Positions 26,897 to 35,909 are shown, numbered from the stretch's first letter. The stretch: 64,000 nt of DNA from Anaerolineaceae bacterium (GCA_019429225.1 JAHYJK010000003.1:1-64000), one strand, 5' to 3'. The notes: a model not told the origin generated them from the sequence alone. A program made the numbers and translations.

Positions 26897-28312
26897 TTAA
26901 GCATCCTGAACCATAATATTGCTGCGTTCAAAAAACCTGCGGTAAACATCTTCTCCATTTAATTTATTATTGTGCGAATGTACCACTCTTAAAAGCGGCA
27001 GGAGTTCTGGTAAGTAATCTTTACCACTAACTTGCTGTGTCCAGTAGATCGCTTGCGCAGCGTATGCAATCACATTTTGGGGTTCTATGCGATCAAAATC
27101 TTCAAAAAACCATCCGCAAGATGTGTACATTCTTTGCCGTTCATATTGAGCAGATAATAAATTGTCAATTTTTAATTCTTCAGAAATATTTAGGCCAGGA
27201 CCAATCATCTGGCGAATAAACGTTACTTTTGGTTTTCTATCTAAAATCACATCAATAAATCGATGCCTTAATTCCCAAATATTTGCTGTGTATTTCGACA
27301 TTTCCGTTTGATACACCTCATTGACAATTTCACTTACTTTGTCAATAAATTTTCTTAGATAATTTTTCCATTCACTATTCGGAGTACAATCACATCCAGT
27401 TGACCATCTCTTCACACCATGGTAACAACTCCAGGATGTTTTATCTTTTATTTTTATATACTCTGTGGGCGGGTTTTCTTTTAACCACAACCCTGGAAAA
27501 ATTTGAGAAATATTCTTATTTGATAATGAGCCATTCATGAGTTGCGCTAAAAATTTGTCCCGGAATGGTTGATGATGTCCATATAATTCACCATCGGATG
27601 CTAATAATAAATATTTGGATTTTTTTGGATCACCATTGTGGATCAGGTTAGGCATAACGAAATTATTGGCAAAAATGTCTGCATTGATCGTGGTCATTGG
27701 ATTGAAACTAATTTGTGTACTCAACTCTTGATGATAAAAGAATACAGTAATCCTTTTTTTGTCTGAGAGTTTTACCCAATATGGTTGTGTAATATCCAGG
27801 ATTTCAGCATCGGCCTGCCAGGGTGCAAGTATAGTGAATTCAATACCAAATTCAACCAGGACCTCAAGTGTTTCCATATCAACAGCTGTTTCTGGTAGCC
27901 AGGCACCTGATGGCTGATGTCCAAATCGATGCTTATAATCTTCAATCCCCCATTGGATTTGGGTGATTTTGTCTTCCTTATTGGCTAAAGGCAAAATTGT
28001 ATGATGATAAGGCTGGGCAAGTGCGTTTCCTACGCCAAATTTTTCAAAATTTTCGTGTTCCTGATTAATAATTCTTGTGTAAATTTCAGGATATTTTTTC
28101 TCCATCCAATTTAACAGTGTTGGCCCAAAATTGAAACTGATTTTTTTGAAATTATCTAACTCTGTATTTGGTAAATAACAGTGACTGAAGATTAATTCAT
28201 TCCAATTTTTGTATGGAAACGCTCCCCGTTCTTCTGGAATTTCGCCGGTTATTGGATCTTCACGTGATGGTTGATAAAAATGGCCATGAACACAAAAACC
28301 TAAATCACTCAT
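26897..28312 (-). CDS. GH57/DUF3536-type glycoside hydrolase
   Basis: 471 aa cytosolic protein of the glycoside hydrolase 57-like DUF3536 group, probably acting on alpha-glucans, though the substrate cannot be read. The N-terminal GFCVHGHFYQPSREDP carries the His/Gln motif that opens GH57 barrels. GAWLPETAVDMETLE holds a conserved Glu, LLASDGELYGHHQPF the catalytic Asp region, and WSCYHGVKRWSTGCDC a DUF3536-style Cys motif. ATG 28312 is preferred because AAGGA precedes it and it starts the family sequence; the longer frame overlaps the reductase gene. No signal peptide. Operon with the gene ending at 28330. Confidence 0.8.
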   Translation of the reverse strand: MSDLGFCVHGHFYQPSREDPITGEIPEERGAFPYKNWNELIFSHCYLPNTELDNFKKISFNFGPTLLNWMEKKYPEIYTRIINQEHENFEKFGVGNALAQPYHHTILPLANKEDKITQIQWGIEDYKHRFGHQPSGAWLPETAVDMETLEVLVEFGIEFTILAPWQADAEILDITQPYWVKLSDKKRITVFFYHQELSTQISFNPMTTINADIFANNFVMPNLIHNGDPKKSKYLLLASDGELYGHHQPFRDKFLAQLMNGSLSNKNISQIFPGLWLKENPPTEYIKIKDKTSWSCYHGVKRWSTGCDCTPNSEWKNYLRKFIDKVSEIVNEVYQTEMSKYTANIWELRHRFIDVILDRKPKVTFIRQMIGPGLNISEELKIDNLLSAQYERQRMYTSCGWFFEDFDRIEPQNVIAYAAQAIYWTQQVSGKDYLPELLPLLRVVHSHNNKLNGEDVYRRFFERSNIMVQDA

Positions 28313-28329
28313 AATTTTTCCTTGTTGTA

Positions 28330-29220
28330 TCAAGATGTAAGAAAATCTAAAGATTGGGTAAACCTGGCTGGTAGAATGCCAAATTGTCTGGGCAAAATGT
28401 CCAGTGCTGTTGTTCGATCCTCTGACAGACTGTCTAGCCAATACAGTGAAATTGGAAATTTCGGGATTAATTGATCTACATAAATAACAAACATTCTAAG
28501 ATATGCAGGAGATACATTGATTACATACCGGCGAATGTTTAATTTATTCATGATAATTTCAATAATCTCGCGGAACGTAAACACTTCTCCCCCACCAATG
28601 TCAGTAATTTTGTTCGTTAATTCTGAATTCATGATGGATAAATTAAGGCACGCAACCAGATCATTTACACTTAATGGTTGTAAAGCGCTATCCCCTTTTC
28701 CAGGTACAAGAAAAAAACCGGGCGATAAGCGTAATAATTTTGCAAATGCTTCAACAAATTGATCACCTTTTCCATAAATGTGTGAGGTTCGAAAAATCGT
28801 GTAAGGCACACCGCTATTAACGATTTCTTTTTCTGCTAATGCTTTTGCTTTTAATACAGGAAATGCTGAATTTTGATCTGCGCCAAGATGACTCAGATAG
28901 ATGAGTTGTGATATTTTACTTTTCCTGGCCGCATGTAAAAGGGTCCTGGTTCCAATGACATCGACTTCCATCAGGTCGGATCTCGAGGATAATCTTTCGG
29001 ATCCAGCTAAATGAAAAACTACTTCAATACCTTTTAATGCTGCTCTTAATCCCCTCTCATCGTTCAAACTACAAACGACAGCTTCTACCGGGATACCTTT
29101 TGGAAGATTTGGATTTTTTTGAGATGGTTTTAGTAAAGTTCGGACCTCAAAACCATTTTCAATTAATAATTTAACCAAATTTCTTCCAATAAATCCGGTT
29201 CCGCCAGTGACTAAGATCAT
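28330..29220 (-). CDS. NAD(P)-binding epimerase/reductase (NDUFA9-like short-chain dehydrogenase)
   Basis: 296 aa extended/atypical SDR. The N-terminal MILVTGGTGFIGRNLVKLL is the dinucleotide fold, VFHLAGSERL the NNAG-type region, and PLSVNDLVACL resembles the NDUFA9/YbjT class. The usual YxxxK is replaced by a different order (VLKAKALAEKEI), as in atypical SDRs with a regulatory or nucleotide-binding role. First gene of a leftward pair with the GH57 enzyme, 17 bp apart, and probably leaderless. Confidence 0.75.
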   Translation of the reverse strand: MILVTGGTGFIGRNLVKLLIENGFEVRTLLKPSQKNPNLPKGIPVEAVVCSLNDERGLRAALKGIEVVFHLAGSERLSSRSDLMEVDVIGTRTLLHAARKSKISQLIYLSHLGADQNSAFPVLKAKALAEKEIVNSGVPYTIFRTSHIYGKGDQFVEAFAKLLRLSPGFFLVPGKGDSALQPLSVNDLVACLNLSIMNSELTNKITDIGGGEVFTFREIIEIIMNKLNIRRYVINVSPAYLRMFVIYVDQLIPKFPISLYWLDSLSEDRTTALDILPRQFGILPARFTQSLDFLTS

Positions 29221-29228
29221 ATGTTTAA

Positions 29229-29237
29229 ATTATATCA
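29229..29237 (-). promoter_or_regulatory. Extended -10 promoter, leaderless start of the 29220 gene
   Basis: On the minus strand TGATATAAT ends 8 nt before ATG 29220, placing transcription start within about one base of the start codon; no Shine-Dalgarno. Confidence 0.6.
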
Positions 29238-29353
29238 GAGCTTGACCCTGAAAAAGGCTTTTTATAAATAAATTCTGTATCGCGTTTATTTACAATTTTT
29301 GGCATAAGACTTGCTACATAAAGTTCAAATCCAATATTAATTAAGAGGATTAA

Positions 29354-30691
29354 ATGGAAAAAGCTCAGGATATGTCAGTCAATAATCAATTCGGAATTCA
29401 CTATTTTTTGGACACACTTCATTACAGGCAGGAAGATTTAAAAATCTGGTTGCCTGTATTAAAAGATTTAAGAATCGGATGGATTGTTCTCAAATCAGAA
29501 AAAAATCGTGCAATTCCAGAAAATTTCTTGAAATCATTACTCAATGAAGGCATAACACCCATCATTGAGTTCAATTTACCACTAAGATCAAATATTGGTA
29601 CACGAGATTTGAAGTTATTATTACAGGTTTATGCGAAGTGGGGCGTTAAGTATTGTGTCTTTTTTGATCGCCCCAATCAGAAAGATTCCTGGTCTGATAA
29701 TAATTGGGCACAGAATGATTTGGTCGATCGGTTTTTGGATCAATACATACCTTTAGCAAAATTTGCGTTGGATGAGGGTTTACTTCCTGTTTTTCCTCCG
29801 CTTGAGCCCGGTGGAAATTATTGGGATACCGCGTTTTTAAGATCCTGCATCAAAAGCCTGGTCAGGCGAGAACAAAATCAAATTATAGAAAATCTGGTTC
29901 TGTCGGCATACGCCTATACACACCACCATGATCTAAATTGGGGAAAAGGCGGACCTGAATTATGGCCTCAATCAAAACCTTACATCACCCCTCAGGGATC
30001 ACAGGATCAAAAAGGTTTCAGAATATTTGATTGGTATGAAGCAATTAGCAATGCTTTACTTCAGAAAGAAGTTCCGATTATTTTATTCGCTTCAGGATTA
30101 GCAAACAACCCTGATCAAACAAAAACAACCAGTGATGAAATTAAAAAGAATTGGTTTAACCAAAAATTAATTTCTTTAATACTTCATACACAACAAAGCG
30201 TCGATTTGGAAAACAACGTTTCAATAGATCCAGTCCCTCCAACCGTGCTTGCCTGTAACTTTTGGTTATTAGCATCTGAAATAGGTCAACCAGAAGCACA
30301 GCATGCCTGGTATGTGGGAACAAATCATCAAAATCCATTCATCAAAGAGATGATCGAGACGCTTAAACATGAACAAAAACAAGTTCAGACTGCCTTTGAG
30401 AAACAAAATAAATCCCGTCGATCGGATCCAAAACAATGCTTGATCAAGCATTACGTATTATTACCAGACCAGGAATTTGGAATATCGGATTGGGATTTTG
30501 ATCAAATTAAGCCACTGATTAATAAATCCAGGGTTACGGTGGGTTTCTCCATCGATGAAGCAATTCTTTCCAAAAAAGTAACGCTTTTATCTGATCCAAC
30601 TTACTATTCGAATGAAACAATAAGAATTCTTAAAAAATTCGGTTGCGAAATTGAACAACTCCAAAAAGATGGCACGAGTATTGCAACATAA
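29354..30691 (+). CDS. Hypothetical protein, TIM-barrel glycosidase-like
   Basis: 445 aa without signal peptide, not assigned to a family. The pattern of beta strands and helices (GIHYFLDTLHYRQ, IGWIVLKSE, GITPIIEFNLPL, WGVKYCVFFDRPNQ, LLPVFPPLEPGG, LVLSAYAYTHHHDLNWG, VPIILFASG) reads like a (beta/alpha)8 barrel with Glu, Asp and His residues at strand ends, as in glycoside hydrolases. Catalytic residues are not established. AGAGG precedes the ATG by a good distance, and ftsZ starts 18 bp after its stop, so the two are probably co-transcribed. Confidence 0.6.
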   Translation: MEKAQDMSVNNQFGIHYFLDTLHYRQEDLKIWLPVLKDLRIGWIVLKSEKNRAIPENFLKSLLNEGITPIIEFNLPLRSNIGTRDLKLLLQVYAKWGVKYCVFFDRPNQKDSWSDNNWAQNDLVDRFLDQYIPLAKFALDEGLLPVFPPLEPGGNYWDTAFLRSCIKSLVRREQNQIIENLVLSAYAYTHHHDLNWGKGGPELWPQSKPYITPQGSQDQKGFRIFDWYEAISNALLQKEVPIILFASGLANNPDQTKTTSDEIKKNWFNQKLISLILHTQQSVDLENNVSIDPVPPTVLACNFWLLASEIGQPEAQHAWYVGTNHQNPFIKEMIETLKHEQKQVQTAFEKQNKSRRSDPKQCLIKHYVLLPDQEFGISDWDFDQIKPLINKSRVTVGFSIDEAILSKKVTLLSDPTYYSNETIRILKKFGCEIEQLQKDGTSIAT

Positions 30692-30709
30692 GATCTCAAG
30701 AGGTGACCC

Positions 30710-31861
30710 ATGAACAATGTTTATTCAAAACCCATTTCTAGAAATTCAGAGTTTTCTGCCATGAAACCCGTGTTGAAAGTCGTCGGTATGGGTGGCGGTG
30801 GATCGAATGCAATTAATCGCATGATCGAGTTAGGCTTGAAAGGTGTCGACTTTATTGCGGTGAACACAGATGCCCAGGCATTGCAATCGAATCTGGCACC
30901 CACGAAAATCCAGATTGGTCCATTGATTACGCGAGGGCTGGGTGCTGGAGGAAACCCACAGGTTGGGTTCGAAGCTGCAAAAGAAAGTGTTGAAGATCTG
31001 TCCTATGCGTTACAGGGAGCAGATATGGTGTTCCTGACTGCTGGTATGGGCGGTGGTACTGGAACTGGTTCGATCGCCATTGCAGCACAGGCTGCCAGGA
31101 ATGTTGGGGCTGTGACTGTTGCAATCGTCACCACACCTTTTAGTTTTGAAATGGGTAGAAGACAAAGAAATGCTCAGGAAGGTTTGTCAAGATTGCGCCA
31201 ACATGTTGACACCTTGATTACCATCCCAAATGATCGATTATTGAAAATAGCACCTCGGAATTTACCTCTGGATATGGCATTCAGATTAGCAGACGATGTT
31301 CTCAGACAGGGTATTCAAGGGATATCTGAATTAATAAACCAGACCGGATACATTAACGTAGATTTTTCTCACATACGTCAATTGATGAAGGCTGGTGGTG
31401 GTTCATTATTGTCCATCGGAATTGGCAAAGGCAAAGATAAAGCCAAACAAGCTATTCACAATGCGCTCAACCATCCCTTACTAGAGGCAGTCAACATTCA
31501 AAATGCAAGTGGGATTATCGCCAATTTCACGGCAAGCGAAGATCTTTCATTCTTTGAAGTAACTGAGGCTTTAACTCATTTAGCAGAACAAACCAATACC
31601 AATGCCGATATTATCCCTGGTCTCATCATGGATCACAAATTAAACGATCGTTGTGAAGTGATCCTGGTCATTACAGGGCTAGGAGCTACCCCCCTGGACG
31701 CGAGTATGAATCAGGTAACGAAACCTGAACAACGAGAGCAATTCTCAATGCGCACCTCGCAGAAAGTTGTTCAAAATCAATTCAGAGAACCAGCTGAAGC
31801 ATTGGTTTCCGATGAAAACCTTGATATTCCAGCGTTCTTAAGACGTCGTAGATTTCAATAA
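30710..31861 (+). CDS. ftsZ: Cell division protein FtsZ with altered T7 loop
   Basis: 383 aa tubulin homologue of the division ring. GTP site: [11 protein letters not shown] (26-36), NTDAQAL, and the tubulin signature GGGTGTGS (114-121). The T7 loop reads [11 protein letters not shown], so Asn216 and Asp218 are kept but the second catalytic Asp (E. coli Asp212) is His221. [15 protein letters not shown] and a short tail ending [10 protein letters not shown] follow. AGAGGTGA lies before ATG 30710. It is probably a real FtsZ with reduced or altered GTP hydrolysis, perhaps one of two paralogues. Two small genes follow directly. Confidence 0.93.
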   Translation: MNNVYSKPISRNSEFSAMKPVLKVVGMGGGGSNAINRMIELGLKGVDFIAVNTDAQALQSNLAPTKIQIGPLITRGLGAGGNPQVGFEAAKESVEDLSYALQGADMVFLTAGMGGGTGTGSIAIAAQAARNVGAVTVAIVTTPFSFEMGRRQRNAQEGLSRLRQHVDTLITIPNDRLLKIAPRNLPLDMAFRLADDVLRQGIQGISELINQTGYINVDFSHIRQLMKAGGGSLLSIGIGKGKDKAKQAIHNALNHPLLEAVNIQNASGIIANFTASEDLSFFEVTEALTHLAEQTNTNADIIPGLIMDHKLNDRCEVILVITGLGATPLDASMNQVTKPEQREQFSMRTSQKVVQNQFREPAEALVSDENLDIPAFLRRRRFQ

Positions 31862-31872
31862 AAGAGGATACC

Positions 31873-32076
31873 TTGGACGAAATTTATCTTAAGGTCTATC
31901 AGAAATTTCCTGAAGTTTCCGGAAAAAAACCAGTTCGCCACAGCCAACCAGATGGAAAAACTTTGTTGGTTTTCAAAGGTGAAGGGAAATCTTCCGACGG
32001 GGTCAAAATCCCACGTGTTGTCAGAGTCCTGATCGATCAAAATGGCAAAATCCTGAAAATGACTACGTCCAGATAA
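31873..32076 (+). CDS. Small hypothetical protein downstream of ftsZ
   Basis: 67 aa, not recognised. A TTG start at 31873 is supported by AGAGGA just upstream. Basic, beta-rich sequence (GKTLLVFKGEGKSSDG, IPRVVRVLIDQNGKILKMT), no membrane segment. It lies 11 bp after ftsZ and 14 bp before another small gene, so it is probably translated from the ftsZ mRNA. A division link is only contextual. Confidence 0.6.
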   Translation: MDEIYLKVYQKFPEVSGKKPVRHSQPDGKTLLVFKGEGKSSDGVKIPRVVRVLIDQNGKILKMTTSR

Positions 32077-32090
32077 TTGGTGGAGTTGCG

Positions 32091-32306
32091 ATGAAAGAAT
32101 TAATATTGACTACAGAATTACTTTTTTGGGATACATTAATCCCCCTCATGAAACAATCAAAGCTGATCCAATGGATCATCCGGGTTGCTTATCCATTTGT
32201 TGAAGGTTTGAAATTTAGCCAGATTATTAAAACATTGACAATCACATGTGTTAGCGGTTTTCTATTAGGGTGGTTAGCTTTTTATACTTATTATTTGACC
32301 AAATAA
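32091..32306 (+). CDS. Small membrane protein downstream of ftsZ
   Basis: 71 aa with GGTGGAG before ATG 32091. Amphipathic N-terminal half (LLFWDTLIPLMKQSKLIQWIIRVAYPFVEG) and one C-terminal membrane segment (about 48-66, TCVSGFLLGWLAFYTYYL). Last gene of the ftsZ run, followed by a strong terminator. Function unknown. Confidence 0.6.
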   Translation: MKELILTTELLFWDTLIPLMKQSKLIQWIIRVAYPFVEGLKFSQIIKTLTITCVSGFLLGWLAFYTYYLTK

Positions 32307-32330
32307 CAAAAAAATTGTTCAGGTAATCAG

Positions 32331-32363
32331 ATCCCACTTATTCATCGAAGTGGGATTTTTTTT
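32331..32363 (+). terminator. Intrinsic terminator of the ftsZ operon
   Basis: Perfect 9-bp stem ATCCCACTT / AAGTGGGAT, 8-nt loop, then eight T. Confidence 0.9.
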
Positions 32364-32392
32364 GATTTCAGGCAACTTCAGAATTCTTTCCA

Positions 32393-32401
32393 TGCTAAAA
32401 T
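32393..32401 (+). promoter_or_regulatory. Extended -10 promoter before the 32435 gene
   Basis: TGCTAAAAT; transcription would start near 32408, 3-4 nt before a 12-codon ORF (32412-32450) that overlaps the start of the next gene. Confidence 0.45.
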
Positions 32402-32434
32402 AATTTAATACATGAAAAATTACCCAGACCAACC

Positions 32435-33091
32435 ATGCAGAAAATTCTAAGAATCCTCATCATCATTTTTTTGTTCATGATGTGCCTGTTAATCGGTGCA
32501 AAATTAGCCAATGTTTCGCTGTCTGGTGATGAGAACATTGTTATCAATAATGATATGCAGGAGCAAAACCAAATACGCTTTTTGGTTTTTATTGTGGATG
32601 AATTAAACGAAAAAAATCCTGAATTAAAATCTGTTTGGTCAGTTATTATCTATGATCAGGATTCAAGCGGATTTATGTTTCTCCCTTTGACCGATGTAAA
32701 TGCAGGTGGGTTTAAGGATATAAAACGATCATTTATTTTGACGACCGAAAAAGATCCTCATGAGAAAACAATAAAATTCTTCAACACAAAATTCAAGACC
32801 AAATGGGATGCACACATCGTTCTTGATCGTTACGCAGTCGAATATTTACTAAACTGGATAACTCGGGATTCCCTGGATGTTAATTCCATGGTGGAAGTAT
32901 CGCAGCCAGTTTTAATTCAGAATATGTGTACATCCATCATCTCCAGAGAATTAAATCCAATCGAAACTTTAGAGTGGACTTTGATTAATCCTGACCATTT
33001 TAAAACCAATTTGCAATTTGATAGAATTGTTGAAAGATGGCAAAATTTGAGAATATCCAATACAATTCTTTGTGAAATAATTAGTGAATAA
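32435..33091 (+). CDS. Secreted or membrane-anchored protein, weakly LCP-like
   Basis: 218 aa with an N-terminal signal anchor (about 4-24). The rest (IRFLVFIVDELNEKNPEL, SVIIYDQDSSGFMFLPLTDV, KTKWDAHIVLDRYAVEYLLNWI) faintly recalls the strand order of LytR-CpsA-Psr domains (phosphotransferases that attach glycopolymers to peptidoglycan). The Arg/Asp catalytic motifs of that family are not visible, so this is a weak similarity and not an assignment. ATG 32435 has no Shine-Dalgarno and overlaps a short upstream ORF. Confidence 0.5.
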   Translation: MQKILRILIIIFLFMMCLLIGAKLANVSLSGDENIVINNDMQEQNQIRFLVFIVDELNEKNPELKSVWSVIIYDQDSSGFMFLPLTDVNAGGFKDIKRSFILTTEKDPHEKTIKFFNTKFKTKWDAHIVLDRYAVEYLLNWITRDSLDVNSMVEVSQPVLIQNMCTSIISRELNPIETLEWTLINPDHFKTNLQFDRIVERWQNLRISNTILCEIISE

Positions 33092-33151
33092 TTGAATTTT
33101 TACCGTTTATCAGATAAATATTTTAAATAACACTTTTTTCGAATGTCTGCA

Positions 33152-33160
33152 TGATATAAT
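33152..33160 (+). promoter_or_regulatory. Extended -10 promoter of slyD
   Basis: TGATATAAT. Transcription would start at about 33167, and the RNA would begin with a small hairpin (ACCTG 33167-33171 / CAGGT 33177-33181), which could protect the 5' end. The slyD start at 33206 has GGAG upstream. Confidence 0.55.
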
Positions 33161-33205
33161 TTTATCACCTGGTTTACAGGTAAATTTTTACTTTTATGGA
33201 GTGTC

Positions 33206-33787
33206 ATGGATACCGAAAACAAACCATTTGTGGTTGAAGATAATGTTGTAGTAACGATGAATTATTCACTTAGTATTGACGGTGAGGTAGTAGATTCGTC
33301 TGAAGGTGAAGATAATGACCCAATTATTTTCTTGCAGGGTACAGGTCAAATCATCCCTGGTTTAGAAAAATCCATTTATGGATTAAAAGTTGGTGACAAA
33401 AAATCTGTTACCGTTGATCCCAAAGATGGTTATGGGGAAGTTGACCCAGAATCGATCGTGGAAGTTCCAAAGGACGAATTCCCGGAAGATTTTCCTCTTG
33501 AATTAGGTGTTGAAATTACAGTCAACGCTGATGATGAGGATGAAGAGGGTGAAGAGGAGATGGAAGCAACCATTGTTGCTGTTAATGAATCAACTGTTAC
33601 GCTTGATTTCAACCATCCTTTGGCTGGAAAGACCTTAAATTTTGATGTTCATATTATTGATATCCGTGAAGCAACATCAGAAGAAGTAGAGCATGGTCAT
33701 GTGCATGGAGATGATTCCGAATTCTATTTTGAAGATGAAGATTTCGACGAATTAGACGAGGAAGACGAAACCAATCACCACCACTAA
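33206..33787 (+). CDS. slyD: FKBP-type peptidyl-prolyl isomerase, SlyD-like
   Basis: 193 aa cytosolic foldase and metallochaperone. Landmarks: DNVVVTMNYSLSIDGEVVDSSEG, IIFLQGTGQIIPGLEKSIYGLKVGD, DPKDGYGEVDPE, and NHPLAGKTLNFDVHIIDIREAT. The chaperone insert contains an acidic run (DDEDEEGEEE). The tail is His- and acid-rich (HGHVHGDD, ending NHHH), a likely Ni/Zn-binding extension as in SlyD. Flanked by its own promoter and terminator, so monocistronic. Confidence 0.9.
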   Translation: MDTENKPFVVEDNVVVTMNYSLSIDGEVVDSSEGEDNDPIIFLQGTGQIIPGLEKSIYGLKVGDKKSVTVDPKDGYGEVDPESIVEVPKDEFPEDFPLELGVEITVNADDEDEEGEEEMEATIVAVNESTVTLDFNHPLAGKTLNFDVHIIDIREATSEEVEHGHVHGDDSEFYFEDEDFDELDEEDETNHHH

Positions 33788-33797
33788 AACTAAAAAC

Positions 33798-33818
33798 ACC
33801 CTCTTCGGAGGGTTTTTT
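33798..33818 (+). terminator. Intrinsic terminator after slyD
   Basis: ACCCTC-TTCG-GAGGGT with a stable UUCG loop, then a T run. Confidence 0.9.
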
Positions 33819-33873
33819 ATAACATTATGAAATAAGCCTTCAACTGAAGTTTGCAAAATTCCACATTTAGTAA

Positions 33874-35400
33874 ATGCTAATGATGAATAATCAAACAAAC
33901 AAATTCATATATCTTCCAATAATTGTTTTATTCACATTTGTTCTTGTTGGTTGTTCACACACTGGTAATCTAGAAACTCAGGTGGTTGAAACACCAATAC
34001 CAGTGATCAATACGCCTTCTCCTGAAATAAATACCTTCATTGAAAAAACCAAAATTGTTAGCCAAACCCAGACACCGGAACCTGAAGAAATTGAATTCGA
34101 ACCAGCATTACCTGAATATTCGTTATCGGTTAAATTTGATTATTCTAATCAGTCAGCCAGGGTGAATCAAACGATTATTTATGTTAATAATTCAAAGCAA
34201 ATGTTGAATGATATCCGTTTGGCGACTGACACTTTGCGCTACCCAGGATCATTTTCCCTCGAGAATGTGTTCGTCAACTCGAATGAAGAAAAATTGGAAC
34301 AGAGAAAATACTATTTTACGCTCCTGCTCAATGAAGGACTCGCGCCTGGTGAGGAAATAGAAATTCAAATAAATTATTTTCTTTCAATTCCACCTTTACC
34401 ACCTCCAGCTGATGATCTCAAACCAGGCATATTTGGTTATTCCACAGTTCAAACCAACCTGGTTGATTGGTATCCTTTCATTCCACCTTTGTCTGAAAAT
34501 GGTGAATGGTTACTTCACGATCCCTGGTTCTATGGAGAATATCTGGTATATGATCTGGCAAATTTCTATGTGGAAATTGAGCTCATCAATTCGCCAACAA
34601 ATACAACCATAGCAGCTTCATCCATAATACCAACTTCACAGGTGGACAATCTTTATCATTATTCATCGTCCAGGGTAAGAAATTTTGTCTGGTCATTAAG
34701 CCCATCCTATGTTGTAGAAACAAAAGAATTGAATGGAATAACAATTTCCACACATACATTTCCTTTTCACCAACCAGGAGGATTACATGTTCTGCAGGAA
34801 GCATCAAAAGCAGTAGAACTCTATTCAAGGTTATTTTCTCGTTATCCAAGAGAAAATTTGACAATTGTGGAAGCCGATTTTCTGGATGGAATGGAGTATG
34901 ATGGCCTCTTTTTCCTCAGCCGTGGTTTTTACAATCTTTTTGATTACACGCCACAAAATTACCTGACAGCCATTGCGGTACATGAGACAGCCCATCAGTG
35001 GTGGTATGCATCGATTGCGAATGACCAGGCGCTTGAGCCCTGGCTCGATGAAGCATTGTGTACTTATAGTGAAGTATTATTCTACGAAGAATACTATCCA
35101 GAGCTTGTTGACTGGTGGTGGGAGTATCGCGTTAATTATTATCAACCCGGGGGATACATCAATAAATCTATTTATGAATATCAGGGCTTTGTCCCATACA
35201 GAAATGCAACTTATCTTCAAGGTGCAAAATTTCTACAATCTATTCGTGATGAACTTGGAGACAAGATTTTTTTTGATTTTCTAAAAGAATATGCCACCAA
35301 TCAAAAAGACAAAATTTCTTCTCAAACATATTTTTTTGATTTACTACGAAATTATTCTGATATTGATTTCTACCAATCATCGAATTATCTCTTTAAGTAA
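33874..35400 (+). CDS. M1-like metallopeptidase lipoprotein
   Basis: 508 aa extracytoplasmic zinc peptidase. Signal peptide with lipobox VGC (Cys about residue 27), Thr/Pro linker, a beta-rich N-terminal domain, and a gluzincin catalytic domain: HETAHQWW (zinc His pair and catalytic Glu), then 18 residues later the third ligand Glu in LDEALCTYSE. EYDGLFFLSRGF takes the place of the GxMEN substrate motif, so classical aminopeptidase specificity is doubtful. The exact start is uncertain (ATG 33874, 33880 or 33883). Confidence 0.8.
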   Translation: MLMMNNQTNKFIYLPIIVLFTFVLVGCSHTGNLETQVVETPIPVINTPSPEINTFIEKTKIVSQTQTPEPEEIEFEPALPEYSLSVKFDYSNQSARVNQTIIYVNNSKQMLNDIRLATDTLRYPGSFSLENVFVNSNEEKLEQRKYYFTLLLNEGLAPGEEIEIQINYFLSIPPLPPPADDLKPGIFGYSTVQTNLVDWYPFIPPLSENGEWLLHDPWFYGEYLVYDLANFYVEIELINSPTNTTIAASSIIPTSQVDNLYHYSSSRVRNFVWSLSPSYVVETKELNGITISTHTFPFHQPGGLHVLQEASKAVELYSRLFSRYPRENLTIVEADFLDGMEYDGLFFLSRGFYNLFDYTPQNYLTAIAVHETAHQWWYASIANDQALEPWLDEALCTYSEVLFYEEYYPELVDWWWEYRVNYYQPGGYINKSIYEYQGFVPYRNATYLQGAKFLQSIRDELGDKIFFDFLKEYATNQKDKISSQTYFFDLLRNYSDIDFYQSSNYLFK

Positions 35401-35504
35401 AAAGTGGAAATAGCATTGAAATTTTGTTGTTTCTTTTTTGCGTAGTTAATATATAATAATTTTATATAATGTATCAATATATAACAAATAGATTGGGAGG
35501 ACTA

Positions 35505-35909
35505 ATGGCAAAAATATCAGATATTGAAGGTATCGGTCCTAAATATGCAGAGTTACTTGGCAAAGAAGGGATCAAAACAGTAGAAGGTTTACTGAAGGTT
35601 GCAGCAAAATCAAAAGATAGAAAGAAATTATCGGAAGCATCTCAGATATCCGAGAAATTAATTTTGGAGTGGGTAAATCTCGCTGACCTGTTTCGGGTCA
35701 AAGGAATTGGTGAAGAATATTCCGATTTACTTGAAGAAGCTGGTGTAGACACCGTGCCAGAACTGGCACAACGGAAACCAGAAAATCTTCTTCAAAAATT
35801 AGTCGAAGTCAACAAAGAAAAAAAATTGGTTCGCAGATTGCCGGTTTTATCACAGGTAGAAGACTGGGTAAAGCAAGCGAAAGATTTACCAAGAGTAGTC
35901 GAATATTAG
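35505..35909 (+). CDS. DUF4332-type helix-hairpin-helix protein
   Basis: 134 aa small protein with two helix-hairpin-helix units: IEGIGPKYAELLGKEGIKTVEGLL and VKGIGEEYSDLLEEAGVDTVPEL. This is the DUF4332 pattern, related to DNA-binding HhH domains, but its role is not established. ATG 35505 follows GGGAGGACTA and is clearly better than the upstream in-frame ATG at 35469. Ends in a terminator; a second HhH gene follows. Confidence 0.8.
   Translation: MAKISDIEGIGPKYAELLGKEGIKTVEGLLKVAAKSKDRKKLSEASQISEKLILEWVNLADLFRVKGIGEEYSDLLEEAGVDTVPELAQRKPENLLQKLVEVNKEKKLVRRLPVLSQVEDWVKQAKDLPRVVEY

Noticed and set aside
28313-28441. N-terminal 43-residue extension of the GH57 enzyme
   Set aside because: Overlaps the end of the upstream reductase gene, and a good ribosome site and the family N-terminus both point to ATG 28312.
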